A DNA stretch of 64,000 nucleotides from Bacillota bacterium. Its GTDB lineage: Bacteria; Bacillota; UBA4882; UBA8346. The stretch lies in NCBI GenBank assembly GCA_029974635.1, contig JARKQY010000007.1:1-64000 (forward strand), given 5' to 3'. A model generated the notes under the pieces. It saw only the letters and a program-made list of their open reading frames with translations, was not told the DNA's origin and searched no databases. Shown piece after piece: positions 56,195-64,000 of this stretch; position 1 is the first letter of the stretch, and every line of letters starts with the position of its first letter. The position numbers and the translations under genes were made by a program.

Positions 56195-56717
56195 TCTTAA
56201 ACAAGCGCGTCGCGATGGTCCTTTTAATGTCAATAATATTTTGTTGCTCTTCCATGATAAACGCCATTCCCGCGACATACAAAGCCATTCCGGTATGACA
56301 AACACTTGATAATATCTGTGCGAACTTGATATAAGCCGGTGATATTTTGATGTTTTATTTATTTTTTTGTTGAAATTAGCATCCCCATTATCAAATGGTC
56401 CAGATTGATTAAAAATATTACATTCTTATTCTTTTCTTTATTATTATGAGTCAATCAAATATGATATAATTCTTTAAAAAACACGACGATTTATTTTCCG
56501 CCAATTTCCTGCAATTTTCGTTATTAATCGACAAAACCAGGCAAAGTAAGTTAATTCTTAATATTTACATATATATTTCATTGTGTTATAATCGTTTAAA
56601 ACATCACCTTTTTTGTAAAAATAATGGAAATATCACTACTGTTTGTAAAATTTTATTTGCTCGATATTTTTTAGCCAGATCTGGAAAACTATATCATGGA
56701 AATAATAGTTTAAGGTT
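56195..56717. other. Gene-free stretch before the cluster at the right end
   Basis: A minus-strand frame of about 35 codons (complement of about 56196-56300) has no ribosome site and is not called. No terminator of the thiamine operon was seen. A promoter for the next operon is at 56564-56592. The rest is AT-rich without visible structure. Confidence 0.55.
56564..56592 (+). promoter_or_regulatory. Promoter for the right-end gene cluster
   Basis: TTTACA (56564-56569), a 17-base spacer and TATAAT (56587-56592), with TG two bases further upstream, give a good sigma-A-type promoter. The 5' leader would be about 120 bases. Confidence 0.65.
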
Positions 56718-57425
56718 ATGATCAAAATGCGAACGAAGCCTAAAAATAAAAAGGGATTTTTAATTGTTTGCGAGGGGGTCAGCGGCTCCGGAAAAACGGA
56801 GATCGTTGGTCAAATTTTTGATTTTCTCGTGAAAAAAAATTACCCGTGCTTCCTGTTTGAGTGGAATTCCAATCATCTGGTACGAAAGTTAATTCTTAAA
56901 TTGAACAAAAATCGTCTTTTAAATTCCACAATCTATAGTATTATCCAATGGACCGGTTTTATTTTTGATTATCTTTTTAAAATTATTCCCCGTCTTCGGT
57001 CAAATATTATTGTGATCGCCGACCGGTATATTTATACGGGATTGACCCGGGATGCTACAAACGGCTCCCCTAACTGGTTTGGTTGGTTGATACATCATAC
57101 GGTTCGAAAACCTGATTTCCTTGTATTTCAGGATACGGACCTTGAATTATGTTATGAGCGTATTAAAATTCGTGGCAAGAAACTGTTTCATCCCAATCAA
57201 GTCATATTAAATAACAAGCTTTTGAAAAATAAGGATTTATACTACTTACGGAAAATCCGCCGGGAATACCTGAAGTTGTTTTCGAATCCAACGGTAATGG
57301 GCTACATAAAGTTTGTTTTTGCAAAAGAGCATAATTCGGATACCTTGCTAAAGATAGAAACTTTATTAAAACAAAAACTCAATGAGAATTATTTACCAAG
57401 TTCTCTTACTGAAAAAGTGGTCTAG
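56718..57425 (+). CDS. Thymidylate-kinase-like P-loop kinase
   Basis: This is a 235-residue P-loop nucleotide or metabolite kinase: Walker A EGVSGSGKTE (about 19-28) and DRYIYTGLTRDAT, the dTMP-kinase DRY motif. It has a Lys/Arg-rich region (RIKIRGKKLFHPNQ) where the LID lies. It is longer and more basic than housekeeping Tmk, so it may phosphorylate a special substrate of the cluster. It leads the operon, overlapping the next gene's upstream region. AAGG precedes the ATG closely. Confidence 0.8.
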   Translation: MIKMRTKPKNKKGFLIVCEGVSGSGKTEIVGQIFDFLVKKNYPCFLFEWNSNHLVRKLILKLNKNRLLNSTIYSIIQWTGFIFDYLFKIIPRLRSNIIVIADRYIYTGLTRDATNGSPNWFGWLIHHTVRKPDFLVFQDTDLELCYERIKIRGKKLFHPNQVILNNKLLKNKDLYYLRKIRREYLKLFSNPTVMGYIKFVFAKEHNSDTLLKIETLLKQKLNENYLPSSLTEKVV

Positions 57426-57456
57426 AGGTATAGATTCTTTGAGTGAGGGTGGTTCT

Positions 57457-58413
57457 TTGCGAATTGCGGCGATTGAGATCGGAACGAATTCCACCAAATT
57501 TCTCAATGTTGCTGTAAAAGGTGGCTCTTATGAGGTCATCGAAAAAAGCAGTATTGTAAACCGGTTGAGTTCGGGAATGTATCTCCAGGGTCACCTTTCA
57601 ACCGAAAATGTGGAAAATACCGTTCAAATTATCGGAGATTATATCCATAAAACTGTAAAAACCGGTTCGAAACTGATATCCATTTTCTCCACCAGTGTTT
57701 TACGGGATGCAGGCCGTGACAACTTATTGGTGAAAAGAATCAAAGACCTTTATAATGTGACTATTGAGATTATTAGTGGTGAACAAGAGGCATATCTGGC
57801 TTTTAAAGGCTGTCACAGCCTGTTGAACAGCGGACGGGACGGTGCCGCAGTTCTCGATATCGGCGGCGGAAGTACTGAATTAACCGTCGGCAATGAAATA
57901 GAGATCAAGCAGCGTTTCAGCTTAAATATCGGGGCAGTCCGGTTAACGGAGATGTTTCTCCGGAGCGATCCGGTTTCCGCGATGGAACTGAATGAAATGA
58001 AGCTATTCCTCCGGCAGCATCTTGCTGACAATTTAAACATTTCCGGTTTAAATGGTTTGGTGGGAGTTGGCGGAACAATTAAAACATTGGGTACCATATC
58101 TGCCGGTATCGATTATCACCGGGAGGCGGAGATAAATGGTTTGTCTCTCGCCCAGAAGCAAGTCGAAAAGATCTGTCAAAACTTGATAGCCCAAAAACTT
58201 GATGAACGGCGAACCGTTACCGGTCTGAATCCCAAGAGAGCCGATGTAATTGTTGCAGGTGTTACCATTCTTTTGGAGATAATGGAGTATTTGGATGCCG
58301 TTGAAATAATCATTAGTTCTAAAGGTGTCATCGAAGGGTTCATTGAGGAATTTATATCAAAAAATATTATTATTGATGCAGCCGCATGGAAAGAGGGTAT
58401 TAAGCGTGTTTAG
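57457..58413 (+). CDS. Ppx/GppA-family phosphatase, short form
   Basis: The 318-residue sugar-kinase-fold phosphatase has MRIAAIEIGTNSTKFL and DIGGGSTELTVGN, the two phosphate loops, with STSVLRDAGRD and the catalytic Glu in ISGEQEAYLAFKG. It lacks the C-terminal HD domain of full GppA. The family cleaves polyphosphate or pppGpp. The TTG start at 57457 gives the family N terminus and has GAGGG 7 bases upstream; a TTG at 57439 is the alternative. It overlaps the next gene by 8 bases, so they are co-translated. Confidence 0.85.
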   Translation: MRIAAIEIGTNSTKFLNVAVKGGSYEVIEKSSIVNRLSSGMYLQGHLSTENVENTVQIIGDYIHKTVKTGSKLISIFSTSVLRDAGRDNLLVKRIKDLYNVTIEIISGEQEAYLAFKGCHSLLNSGRDGAAVLDIGGGSTELTVGNEIEIKQRFSLNIGAVRLTEMFLRSDPVSAMELNEMKLFLRQHLADNLNISGLNGLVGVGGTIKTLGTISAGIDYHREAEINGLSLAQKQVEKICQNLIAQKLDERRTVTGLNPKRADVIVAGVTILLEIMEYLDAVEIIISSKGVIEGFIEEFISKNIIIDAAAWKEGIKRV

Positions 58414-59197
58414 GGCCTATCTTGAATTTGCTAAAAAGTCATTTATGAACAACCTGGTATACCGGCTCGATTTCTTTGTTGGAATAATCAACACCCTGAT
58501 TATGATCTTTGTCAATATCGCCATTTGGAAGGCCATATACGAAGAAGAACAAGTACTGGGGGGAGTTCAGTTCCGGGTTTTAATCACTTATATCATTCTG
58601 GCCTTTTTAATGCAATGTATTTATACCATGGAAGAATATATTATCGAATCCAAAGTCAGAACCGGTTTTATATCTTCCGACCTGATCAAACCCATCGATT
58701 TCAGATTGTATCTATTCTCTTACAATTTGGGAACTTTGGGATTCCGGATGATATTTCAATTACTGCCGATGTTGGTCATGGCTGTCTTTTTATTCAAACT
58801 GCTACCTCCCTTTTCAATATCCATGACATTTTATTTTTTCATCAGCGCGGCCTTGGGTTTCCTGGTCTTATATAATTTAAATTTCCTGGCCTGGATAAGC
58901 TCTTTCTGGTTTTATTGGACATTTAGCCTCGTCACTATTAAGGACGCCGCTATCATGATTCTATCCGGGGCGCTGCTTCCTTTATGGTTCATGCCGCAAT
59001 GGATGGTGGATTTCATAAAATACACCCCCTTCGACTCCATCTATTACACGCCCATTTCAATTTATCTTGGCCAGATGCCCGCCAATGAAATCACCATGAA
59101 TCTGCTGCGCCAAGTGTTATGGGTCGTAATTTTGTTTGGAATCGGGCATGTATTGTGGCGAACCGCCACCCGGCGGCTGGTAGTCCAAGGAGGTTAA
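58406..59197 (+). CDS. ABC-2 exporter permease 1
   Basis: This 263-residue membrane protein has six hydrophobic helices and belongs to the uncharacterised ABC-2 permeases of the COG4587/DUF990 type (family assignment from memory). The start is GTG (58406), overlapping the Ppx stop; GAGGG lies about 10 bases upstream. It pairs with the next gene and the ATPase at 61.9 kb. Export of a polar or lipid-like product is typical of this class. Confidence 0.85.
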   Translation: MFRAYLEFAKKSFMNNLVYRLDFFVGIINTLIMIFVNIAIWKAIYEEEQVLGGVQFRVLITYIILAFLMQCIYTMEEYIIESKVRTGFISSDLIKPIDFRLYLFSYNLGTLGFRMIFQLLPMLVMAVFLFKLLPPFSISMTFYFFISAALGFLVLYNLNFLAWISSFWFYWTFSLVTIKDAAIMILSGALLPLWFMPQWMVDFIKYTPFDSIYYTPISIYLGQMPANEITMNLLRQVLWVVILFGIGHVLWRTATRRLVVQGG

Positions 59198-59199
59198 CG

Positions 59200-60030
59200 A
59201 TGGAAAAGCATAATATTCTGGAATTAATTCAATTGTTCTTTAAATATGCGAAGATCGGCGTCAAAACAACGTTGGAATATAAATTCGACCGGATTTTTAT
59301 TACCATCGCCATTTTTTGCCGGGAAATGATCAGTATCACCATTATGTATTTGATATTGTTACGGTTTGTCCGTATCAAAGGCTGGGAACTTAACGAGATG
59401 CTATTCCTTTATAGTTTTTTATTCCTGTCATACAGCCTGTTTGTCTTTTTGTTTACCGGCATCAGAGACTTTGAAGATATGGTGTATTGGGGGCAGTTTG
59501 ACCGGATTTTACTCCGGCCGGTGGGCTTAATGTTTCAGATTGTTGCTTCCCGGGTGGACTTCCCGGCAACATTGGGACATGGCATTGTGGGGATCATTTT
59601 ATTCATAAACACCGCATTTTCCGTGGGAATCGACTGGAATCTCCAAAACACCGCCTATTTTATCTCTGCCCTTATCGGAGGGGCCATCATCCAGGCTTCG
59701 ATATTTATGGTTTCTTCCTGTTTCAGTTTCTGGGCGATAAAAACCATGAACTTGCGTAACATGATCTTTTTTAACGCCAGAAGATTTGCGGGGTACCCCA
59801 TTAGTTTCTACCCCTCCTTTATTCAAAAATTGCTCGTTTATATCATTCCCTTCGCGTTTGTAAATTATTTTCCAGCCCAGTATTTCTTACGAAAACCTGA
59901 CTTGGCTGGATTTTGGAATGGCTATTTATATTTAACCCCCTTAGTGGGAGCAGCCTTGTTTACTTTGGTCTATTTATTCTGGAAAAAAGGGTTGAAACAC
60001 TACGTGAGCACCGGCAATTCAATGTACTGA
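59200..60030 (+). CDS. ABC-2 exporter permease 2
   Basis: The 276-residue six-helix permease is of the COG3694-like type, partner of permease 1. AAGGAGG lies 4-5 bases ahead of the ATG at 59200, within the end of the previous gene. Segments IRDFEDMVYWGQFDRILLRPVG and YFPAQYFLRKP resemble the family. Export of the cluster's product is inferred. Confidence 0.87.
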   Translation: MEKHNILELIQLFFKYAKIGVKTTLEYKFDRIFITIAIFCREMISITIMYLILLRFVRIKGWELNEMLFLYSFLFLSYSLFVFLFTGIRDFEDMVYWGQFDRILLRPVGLMFQIVASRVDFPATLGHGIVGIILFINTAFSVGIDWNLQNTAYFISALIGGAIIQASIFMVSSCFSFWAIKTMNLRNMIFFNARRFAGYPISFYPSFIQKLLVYIIPFAFVNYFPAQYFLRKPDLAGFWNGYLYLTPLVGAALFTLVYLFWKKGLKHYVSTGNSMY

Positions 60031-60135
60031 TTGCTAGTTATCATTGACAACATGGATGATCCCCATCTGTTATAGTTCAAATCAATAATTGGCTCTTACA
60101 GAGTCTATTTAATCATTAAAAAGGGAGTTGTTTGT

Positions 60136-60408
60136 ATGCAGAGGCAAGAAATTGAAATGAAGGTATGTGAAAGTATCAAGGGAATCAGCCAATTCGGAGC
60201 TGAGGAAGGAATCGGATTGGAAAAGGACCTGCGGGAGAATTACGGAATTGATTCCATCGCTTTAGTAACCCTCCTGGTTGAGTTGGAAGGCTCATTCGGA
60301 ATCACTTTCGACAGCAGTATGTTAACTTATGATAATTTTTCCACCGCCGGAGCTATAGCGGAATATATTTCTAAACAGTTGGAGGCTGCCACCAATGCCC
60401 CGGTTTGA
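60136..60408 (+). CDS. Acyl carrier protein 1
   Basis: The 90-residue phosphopantetheine carrier carries the attachment Ser40 in YGIDSIALVTLLVELE. Acidic helices and the FGITFDSSMLTYDNFSTAGAIAEYI ending are typical. It overlaps the next gene by 14 bases. In BtrH-like systems such carriers hold the acyl or aminoacyl group. GGGAG precedes the ATG. Confidence 0.92.
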   Translation: MQRQEIEMKVCESIKGISQFGAEEGIGLEKDLRENYGIDSIALVTLLVELEGSFGITFDSSMLTYDNFSTAGAIAEYISKQLEAATNAPV

Positions 60409-61543
60409 GGCCGCGCCCAAAGGTTCCGTATTAAACGTGCCGCGTTATTTTGAACCATTTGTCAATGATTGCTTTCATAACGCGTATGCCACTGTATTAT
60501 TACATATGGGATTAGACCCTCATATTATACTGGCGGATTACTTATCATTTCTATATGATCCCCAAACCGAATATATCGGGGTAAACTATTTCCACCGTTA
60601 TTCAACCTCCGTGGAATTTACGGAAGAAGAGTTGAATACATCGTTGGAATTTGTATATCAGCCAGGGACCAAGGTATTTGAACCATCCAGTTTTACTCAG
60701 ACGAACTTACGTTACCAAGATAAAGTACAAATCAATATGTATATTCATGAAGATCAGGAAGTAGCCACTTCCCGGTTGAAGGAGTTAATTTCCGATCGAC
60801 AACCGGTAATTGCGGTGGTTGATTTGTACCATATGCCTTATCACCGGGCGTATCAAAAAGAACACGGCTTACATTGCGTGGTTATTACCGGGTATGATGA
60901 AGCGGAAGGCTGTTACGAACTCTTTGATAGATACACTTTATCCAGCAGCGATTTTGATGGAAAGCTCCCCATGAATGAGGTTCATGCCGGCCGCAGCTCC
61001 AATAACCCGGTGAGTAATCCCATGGCTGGGGATTTCCAACGCCCCATCCGTAATTTATGGATGGAAATTAATGTTGCGCCCCAATTTCAAATCACCGAAG
61101 CGAAGATCAGGTCCATTCTGGCCGAGAGTTGCCGGCGGATGTATGGTGAAACGAAAATACTCGGTCATGATTGCGGCTTTTCAAGATTGGAAGCCCTGCG
61201 CGGCCGGTTGCAATCAAAAAAAGCAACTTCTCTGGATGACTATCACTTATATTTATATAAAACTTATTACAACATGTTTTTTAAGTATATTGCCCGGAGC
61301 CGGCAGCGCTTCAAGGCGTTTATCAACAAAGTTCAAGATTATTTGCCGGAGAATCTGATAGCTGAAAGCTCTCAGTTGCTGACCGATTCCGCGAAGCATT
61401 GGGATATTGCTGCGAATGTATCGCTAAAATTGGGAATCGCCAAAAAAATTGAATTAATCGATGACCTGGATCGTCACTTGCAATCGATTAGTAATGTTGA
61501 ACGTCAGGCAATCGATAAATTCTATGCTTTTTGCGGTAAATAA
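60395..61543 (+). CDS. BtrH-like (butirosin H N-terminal domain) acyltransferase
   Basis: The 382-residue protein is a papain-like-fold transferase. The catalytic set is Cys26 (NDCFHNAYATVLLHMG), His160 (EHGLHCVVITGYDE) and Asp178 (ELFDRYTLS). Residues 1-210 form the BtrH_N domain; 220-382 are helical and match the usual C-terminal partner domain of this family (DUF4872-like; from memory). BtrH moves an acyl group from a carrier protein onto an aminoglycoside. Being sandwiched between two carrier proteins, this one should transfer a carrier-bound acyl group to an unknown acceptor. GGAGG is about 9 bases upstream. Confidence 0.88.
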   Translation: MPRFEAAPKGSVLNVPRYFEPFVNDCFHNAYATVLLHMGLDPHIILADYLSFLYDPQTEYIGVNYFHRYSTSVEFTEEELNTSLEFVYQPGTKVFEPSSFTQTNLRYQDKVQINMYIHEDQEVATSRLKELISDRQPVIAVVDLYHMPYHRAYQKEHGLHCVVITGYDEAEGCYELFDRYTLSSSDFDGKLPMNEVHAGRSSNNPVSNPMAGDFQRPIRNLWMEINVAPQFQITEAKIRSILAESCRRMYGETKILGHDCGFSRLEALRGRLQSKKATSLDDYHLYLYKTYYNMFFKYIARSRQRFKAFINKVQDYLPENLIAESSQLLTDSAKHWDIAANVSLKLGIAKKIELIDDLDRHLQSISNVERQAIDKFYAFCGK

Positions 61544-61584
61544 TTATTGACAAATAATTATTAAGAATCCGGAGGTTTATTGGG

Positions 61585-61851
61585 ATGGAAATAAAGGATA
61601 AAATTTTGGAGAGTATTGCCATGGTATTGCGAATCAATACGGAAACCGTGGCCAATCATGGCGCCGATTTGCCATTGAACCTGATTGGTATGGATTCCAT
61701 CAACTGTATTGATATAGTGGTAGCGGTTGAAAATGAATTTAATATCAATTTTAATGATGATGAGTTATTAATGGATAATATCAATACTGTCAATAAATTA
61801 TGTAATTCGGTGGCTCAAAAATTGGGACTGGAACAAGCATTTGCAGTATAA
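61585..61851 (+). CDS. Acyl carrier protein 2
   Basis: This 88-residue carrier has the phosphopantetheine Ser38 in GMDSINCIDIVVAVENEF and the acidic IDI helix, ending in VAQKLGLEQ. It is diverged from the first carrier, so the two may hold different acyl groups or serve different steps. GGAGG lies upstream. It lies 41 bases after the BtrH-like gene. Confidence 0.92.
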   Translation: MEIKDKILESIAMVLRINTETVANHGADLPLNLIGMDSINCIDIVVAVENEFNINFNDDELLMDNINTVNKLCNSVAQKLGLEQAFAV

Positions 61852-61880
61852 ATTCCTGCCGGGGCAAAGGGGGAGCAGTT

Positions 61881-62930
61881 GTGGCCTTAATTGAAGTTAC
61901 CAATCTAGTCAAGGATTATAAGATCAGTGTAAAGAAAAAAGGGTTGTTGGGTGCTGTAAGCAGTCTGTTTATACCCGAGTACACTTATAAACGGGCGGTT
62001 GATGCTATTGATTTTGCTATTGATTCCGGCGAGGCCGTGGGTTTTATCGGTCCCAACGGCGCCGGAAAATCAACCACCGTCAAAATGCTGACCGGCATTT
62101 TAGTGCCGACTGCAGGCGCGATTCGGGTAAGCGGTTTGTGTCCATATAAGGACCGTAAGAAAAATGCCGCCAATATCGGAGTGGTATTCGGGCAACGCAC
62201 TCAACTATGGTGGGATCTGCCTGCAAGTGATACTTTCGATCTTCTAAAATATATCTATAAGATCCCGGATGATGTTTATCGGCGCAATATGGAACTTTTC
62301 AATGACTTGCTGGGCTTGCAGGATTTCTTTGCGACCCCGGTGCGGCAACTCAGTCTCGGCCAGCGGATGCGGGCCGATATTGCGGCGTCGCTAGTCCATG
62401 ATCCCAATATCGTATTATTCGACGAACCTACCATCGGATTGGATGTTATCGCCAAGGAAAACATCCGTGAATTTATTAATTATATCAATAAAGAAAAGGA
62501 CACCACCATATTATTCACCACTCATGATATGGTGGATATTGAAAAAACTTGCCGGAGAATGCTGATTATCGATAAGGGCGTGATCATTTACGACGGATCG
62601 GTAGCGGAAATTAAACACCGGTTCGGCAAAACCCGGACTTTAGTGGTGGAGTTCAGCGAAAAATACAGTAGCATTCATCTGCCCCCCGGAGTTGAAGTGG
62701 TGAATGAGCAAGAGCATAAAAAGTGGCTCCGGTTTAGCAAAGATGAAGTACAGGTTTCAAATTTAATCGCCAAACTGACTCAGGATTATAATATTATCGA
62801 TCTCACCGTTCAGGAACCTGAGATTGAGGGAATTATCCGGGAGATCTACCAAAAGGGAATCGATTTTGATAAAGAAAATGAAAAGCAGCTATCCGGTATT
62901 GAAGTTGCTTCCGGGTTAAGTACTGATTAA
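61881..62930 (+). CDS. ABC-2 exporter ATPase
   Basis: The 349-residue ATPase has Walker A GPNGAGKSTT, Q-loop VFGQRTQLWWDLP, signature LSLGQRMRAD, Walker B IVLFDEPTIGLD and His switch FTTHDMVD. An N-terminal insertion KKGLLGAVSSLFIPEYTYK marks the COG4586-like exporter class that goes with COG4587/3694 permeases. The GTG start follows GGGGGAG. It completes the exporter with the two permeases upstream. Confidence 0.93.
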   Translation: MALIEVTNLVKDYKISVKKKGLLGAVSSLFIPEYTYKRAVDAIDFAIDSGEAVGFIGPNGAGKSTTVKMLTGILVPTAGAIRVSGLCPYKDRKKNAANIGVVFGQRTQLWWDLPASDTFDLLKYIYKIPDDVYRRNMELFNDLLGLQDFFATPVRQLSLGQRMRADIAASLVHDPNIVLFDEPTIGLDVIAKENIREFINYINKEKDTTILFTTHDMVDIEKTCRRMLIIDKGVIIYDGSVAEIKHRFGKTRTLVVEFSEKYSSIHLPPGVEVVNEQEHKKWLRFSKDEVQVSNLIAKLTQDYNIIDLTVQEPEIEGIIREIYQKGIDFDKENEKQLSGIEVASGLSTD

Positions 62931-63078
62931 ACCTCGTTCCCGCAAGTCAAAACAATTTTCCGCATGCCGCAGAAAAATTGGCCGGATCGGGTTTTCTACA
63001 AAATCCGTCAAGTCCATATTACAAGTAATTTTAAAGGTTACTTGCCGGATTCATGTTAAAATAAGAAGGTGCCCTTTA

Positions 63079-64000
63079 TGACATTTAATGAATATCTGCA
63101 ACATATTTTATCAATAAGTTATTATCCGGTTAGTTTCTCCGGGGATCAACCCGCGGTTCTCAACCGGTGGCTTGTTACCTCCCTGCAACGGGAAAAATGC
63201 GATCTATCAAATATTGAACCATCCCTTAATCAAAACTCGCGGTTGATTCTTCGAACCGAGGTTACCAGTTTGCCCAAACCGGAATTGGAATCCAATTGGC
63301 GTTATTATATTTCGGAAAACAAAGATTCCTTCAACAAGCCGTCTTCCCCGGAAACTATGTTCTCAACCGATGAAGATAAAGTTATCTATGCGTTATGCGG
63401 AGTATATTGTGAAGCCCAACAGGATTCCTTGCTGTTTTTAGGTTCGGTGGTACCGGCCCGAGTCTGGATCAACGGCCGGAACGTCTTTTCAAGTAATATC
63501 GGGCACCTGGTCAGGCCGCATCTTTTTGTATTTCCGCTCCAAAAGGGGATAAATACCATTTTAATCGAAAAACAGTTCTTTGCCGAATACACCGCGTTAA
63601 ATATCGGATCGCAGCATTTCTTGTTTACACTGAAGCCCTGCCGCTATCTGATGAATAACAAATTGAATCATTTTTTTGACAAAGAGCTTTTCTCCGACCT
63701 AAAACAATCCTACACCTTAGTTCCTGAAAAAACATTCTATCATCCCGGGGAAAAAATAAGGTTGTTAGTCTATCCGGGATGGTTTACCGGGGCTGACGAT
63801 AAAATTAAACTTCACATATCAAACGGGCTGGGCGAACCGATTCAGGATATTGATGCCCAAACCTCGGTTCCCGTTGAACTGGACTTGCCTGGGGAAATAA
63901 CAGGGTTGCTTCGGATTAAGGCCGAAAGTATCGCAAATTCCCGAAAAGCATCCGATGTATACATATTTAGCGGTGATTTTGCGCAAGCAAGGGAACAATT
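63079..64000 (+). CDS. Large protein, N-terminal part only, with carbohydrate-binding-like beta domain
   Basis: At least 307 residues are visible and the frame is open at the window edge. AAGAAGGTG lies 7-8 bases before the ATG. There is no signal peptide. The middle (about 105-190) reads like the jelly-roll sugar-binding domain of glycosidases: SVVPARVWINGRNVF, then HLFVFPLQKGINTILIEK. A later Ig-like part (FYHPGEKIRLLVYPGW to LPGEITGLLRIKAE) follows. A catalytic domain of alpha/beta-hydrolase or glycosidase type is expected downstream but cannot be seen. It probably belongs to the same cluster. Confidence 0.7.

Noticed and set aside
56196-56300. A 35-codon minus-strand frame after thiZ
   Set aside because: No ribosome site and no recognisable family.
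60031-60135. A separate promoter for ACP1 (TTGACA near 60043)
   Set aside because: No convincing -10 box lies at 16-18 bases.

Overview
The window looks like a chromosomal segment of a Bacillota (Firmicutes)-type bacterium with moderately low G+C. The evidence is a SleB-type cell-wall hydrolase, a YrzF-like kinase, a P-loop pair protein of the PRK06851 kind, strong AGGAGG ribosome sites, an NADP-type glutamate dehydrogenase and HU. Several exported proteins (an FkpA/Mip-like prolyl isomerase, a thiamine-precursor binding protein) have cleavable signal peptides without a lipobox. That hints at a diderm member of the phylum, but this is inference. No 16S or other rRNA, no tRNA, no insertion sequence and no prophage was seen. 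Almost all genes are intact, with two frame-damaged spots: the extreme left end and hicA.

Left part (1-18.1 kb): two secreted beta-helix proteins, a protein resembling the cyanobacterial Fluorescence Recovery Protein, an Arg/Glu-rich secreted protein, a SIMPL-domain protein, phosphoglucomutase, a membrane glycosyltransferase behind a structured leader, a heterodimeric ABC exporter, RarD, a HicBA module whose toxin gene carries two single-base deletions, an orphan CRISPR array with a type I-C-like repeat (11 repeats, 10 spacers, no cas genes), and an FkpA-like isomerase.

Middle (18.2-36.3 kb): a membrane class III nucleotide cyclase overlapping a coiled-coil membrane gene, a KtrB/KtrA potassium uptake pair with a predicted leaderless start, a SleB hydrolase, a hotdog thioesterase, a small kinase, DUF2937 and a two-P-loop ATPase. 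Then comes a nitrogen-related block in which glutamate dehydrogenase lies near two IclR-type regulators, with similar palindromes upstream of gdhA and both regulators. A KaiC-like/PEP-binding protein, an orphan Dam methylase and HU close this part. Three copies of an inverted repeat built on GTAGAGCGT lie between 23.7 and 27.0 kb.

Right-middle (36.7-56.2 kb): a fused MEMO/AMMECR1 protein, a chemoreceptor, YchF, PdxA, MutY, two tandem paralogous membrane histidine kinases and CheX. Next are methylthioribose-1-phosphate isomerase (mtnA) followed by a RuBisCO-like protein (a probable methylthio salvage pair), an ECF sigma operon with a small membrane protein, a Yip1 protein and CreD, and a TPP-riboswitch-controlled operon for thiamine-precursor uptake (thiamine-binding protein, permease, binding protein, ATPase).

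Right end (56.6-64 kb): an operon-like run starts at a good promoter and carries a thymidylate-kinase-like protein, a short Ppx/GppA phosphatase, two ABC-2 permeases, an acyl carrier protein, a BtrH-like Cys-His-Asp acyltransferase, a second acyl carrier protein, the exporter ATPase, and a large unfinished gene with a sugar-binding-like beta domain. It has the layout of a small biosynthesis-and-export cluster and is the best candidate here for an undescribed system.
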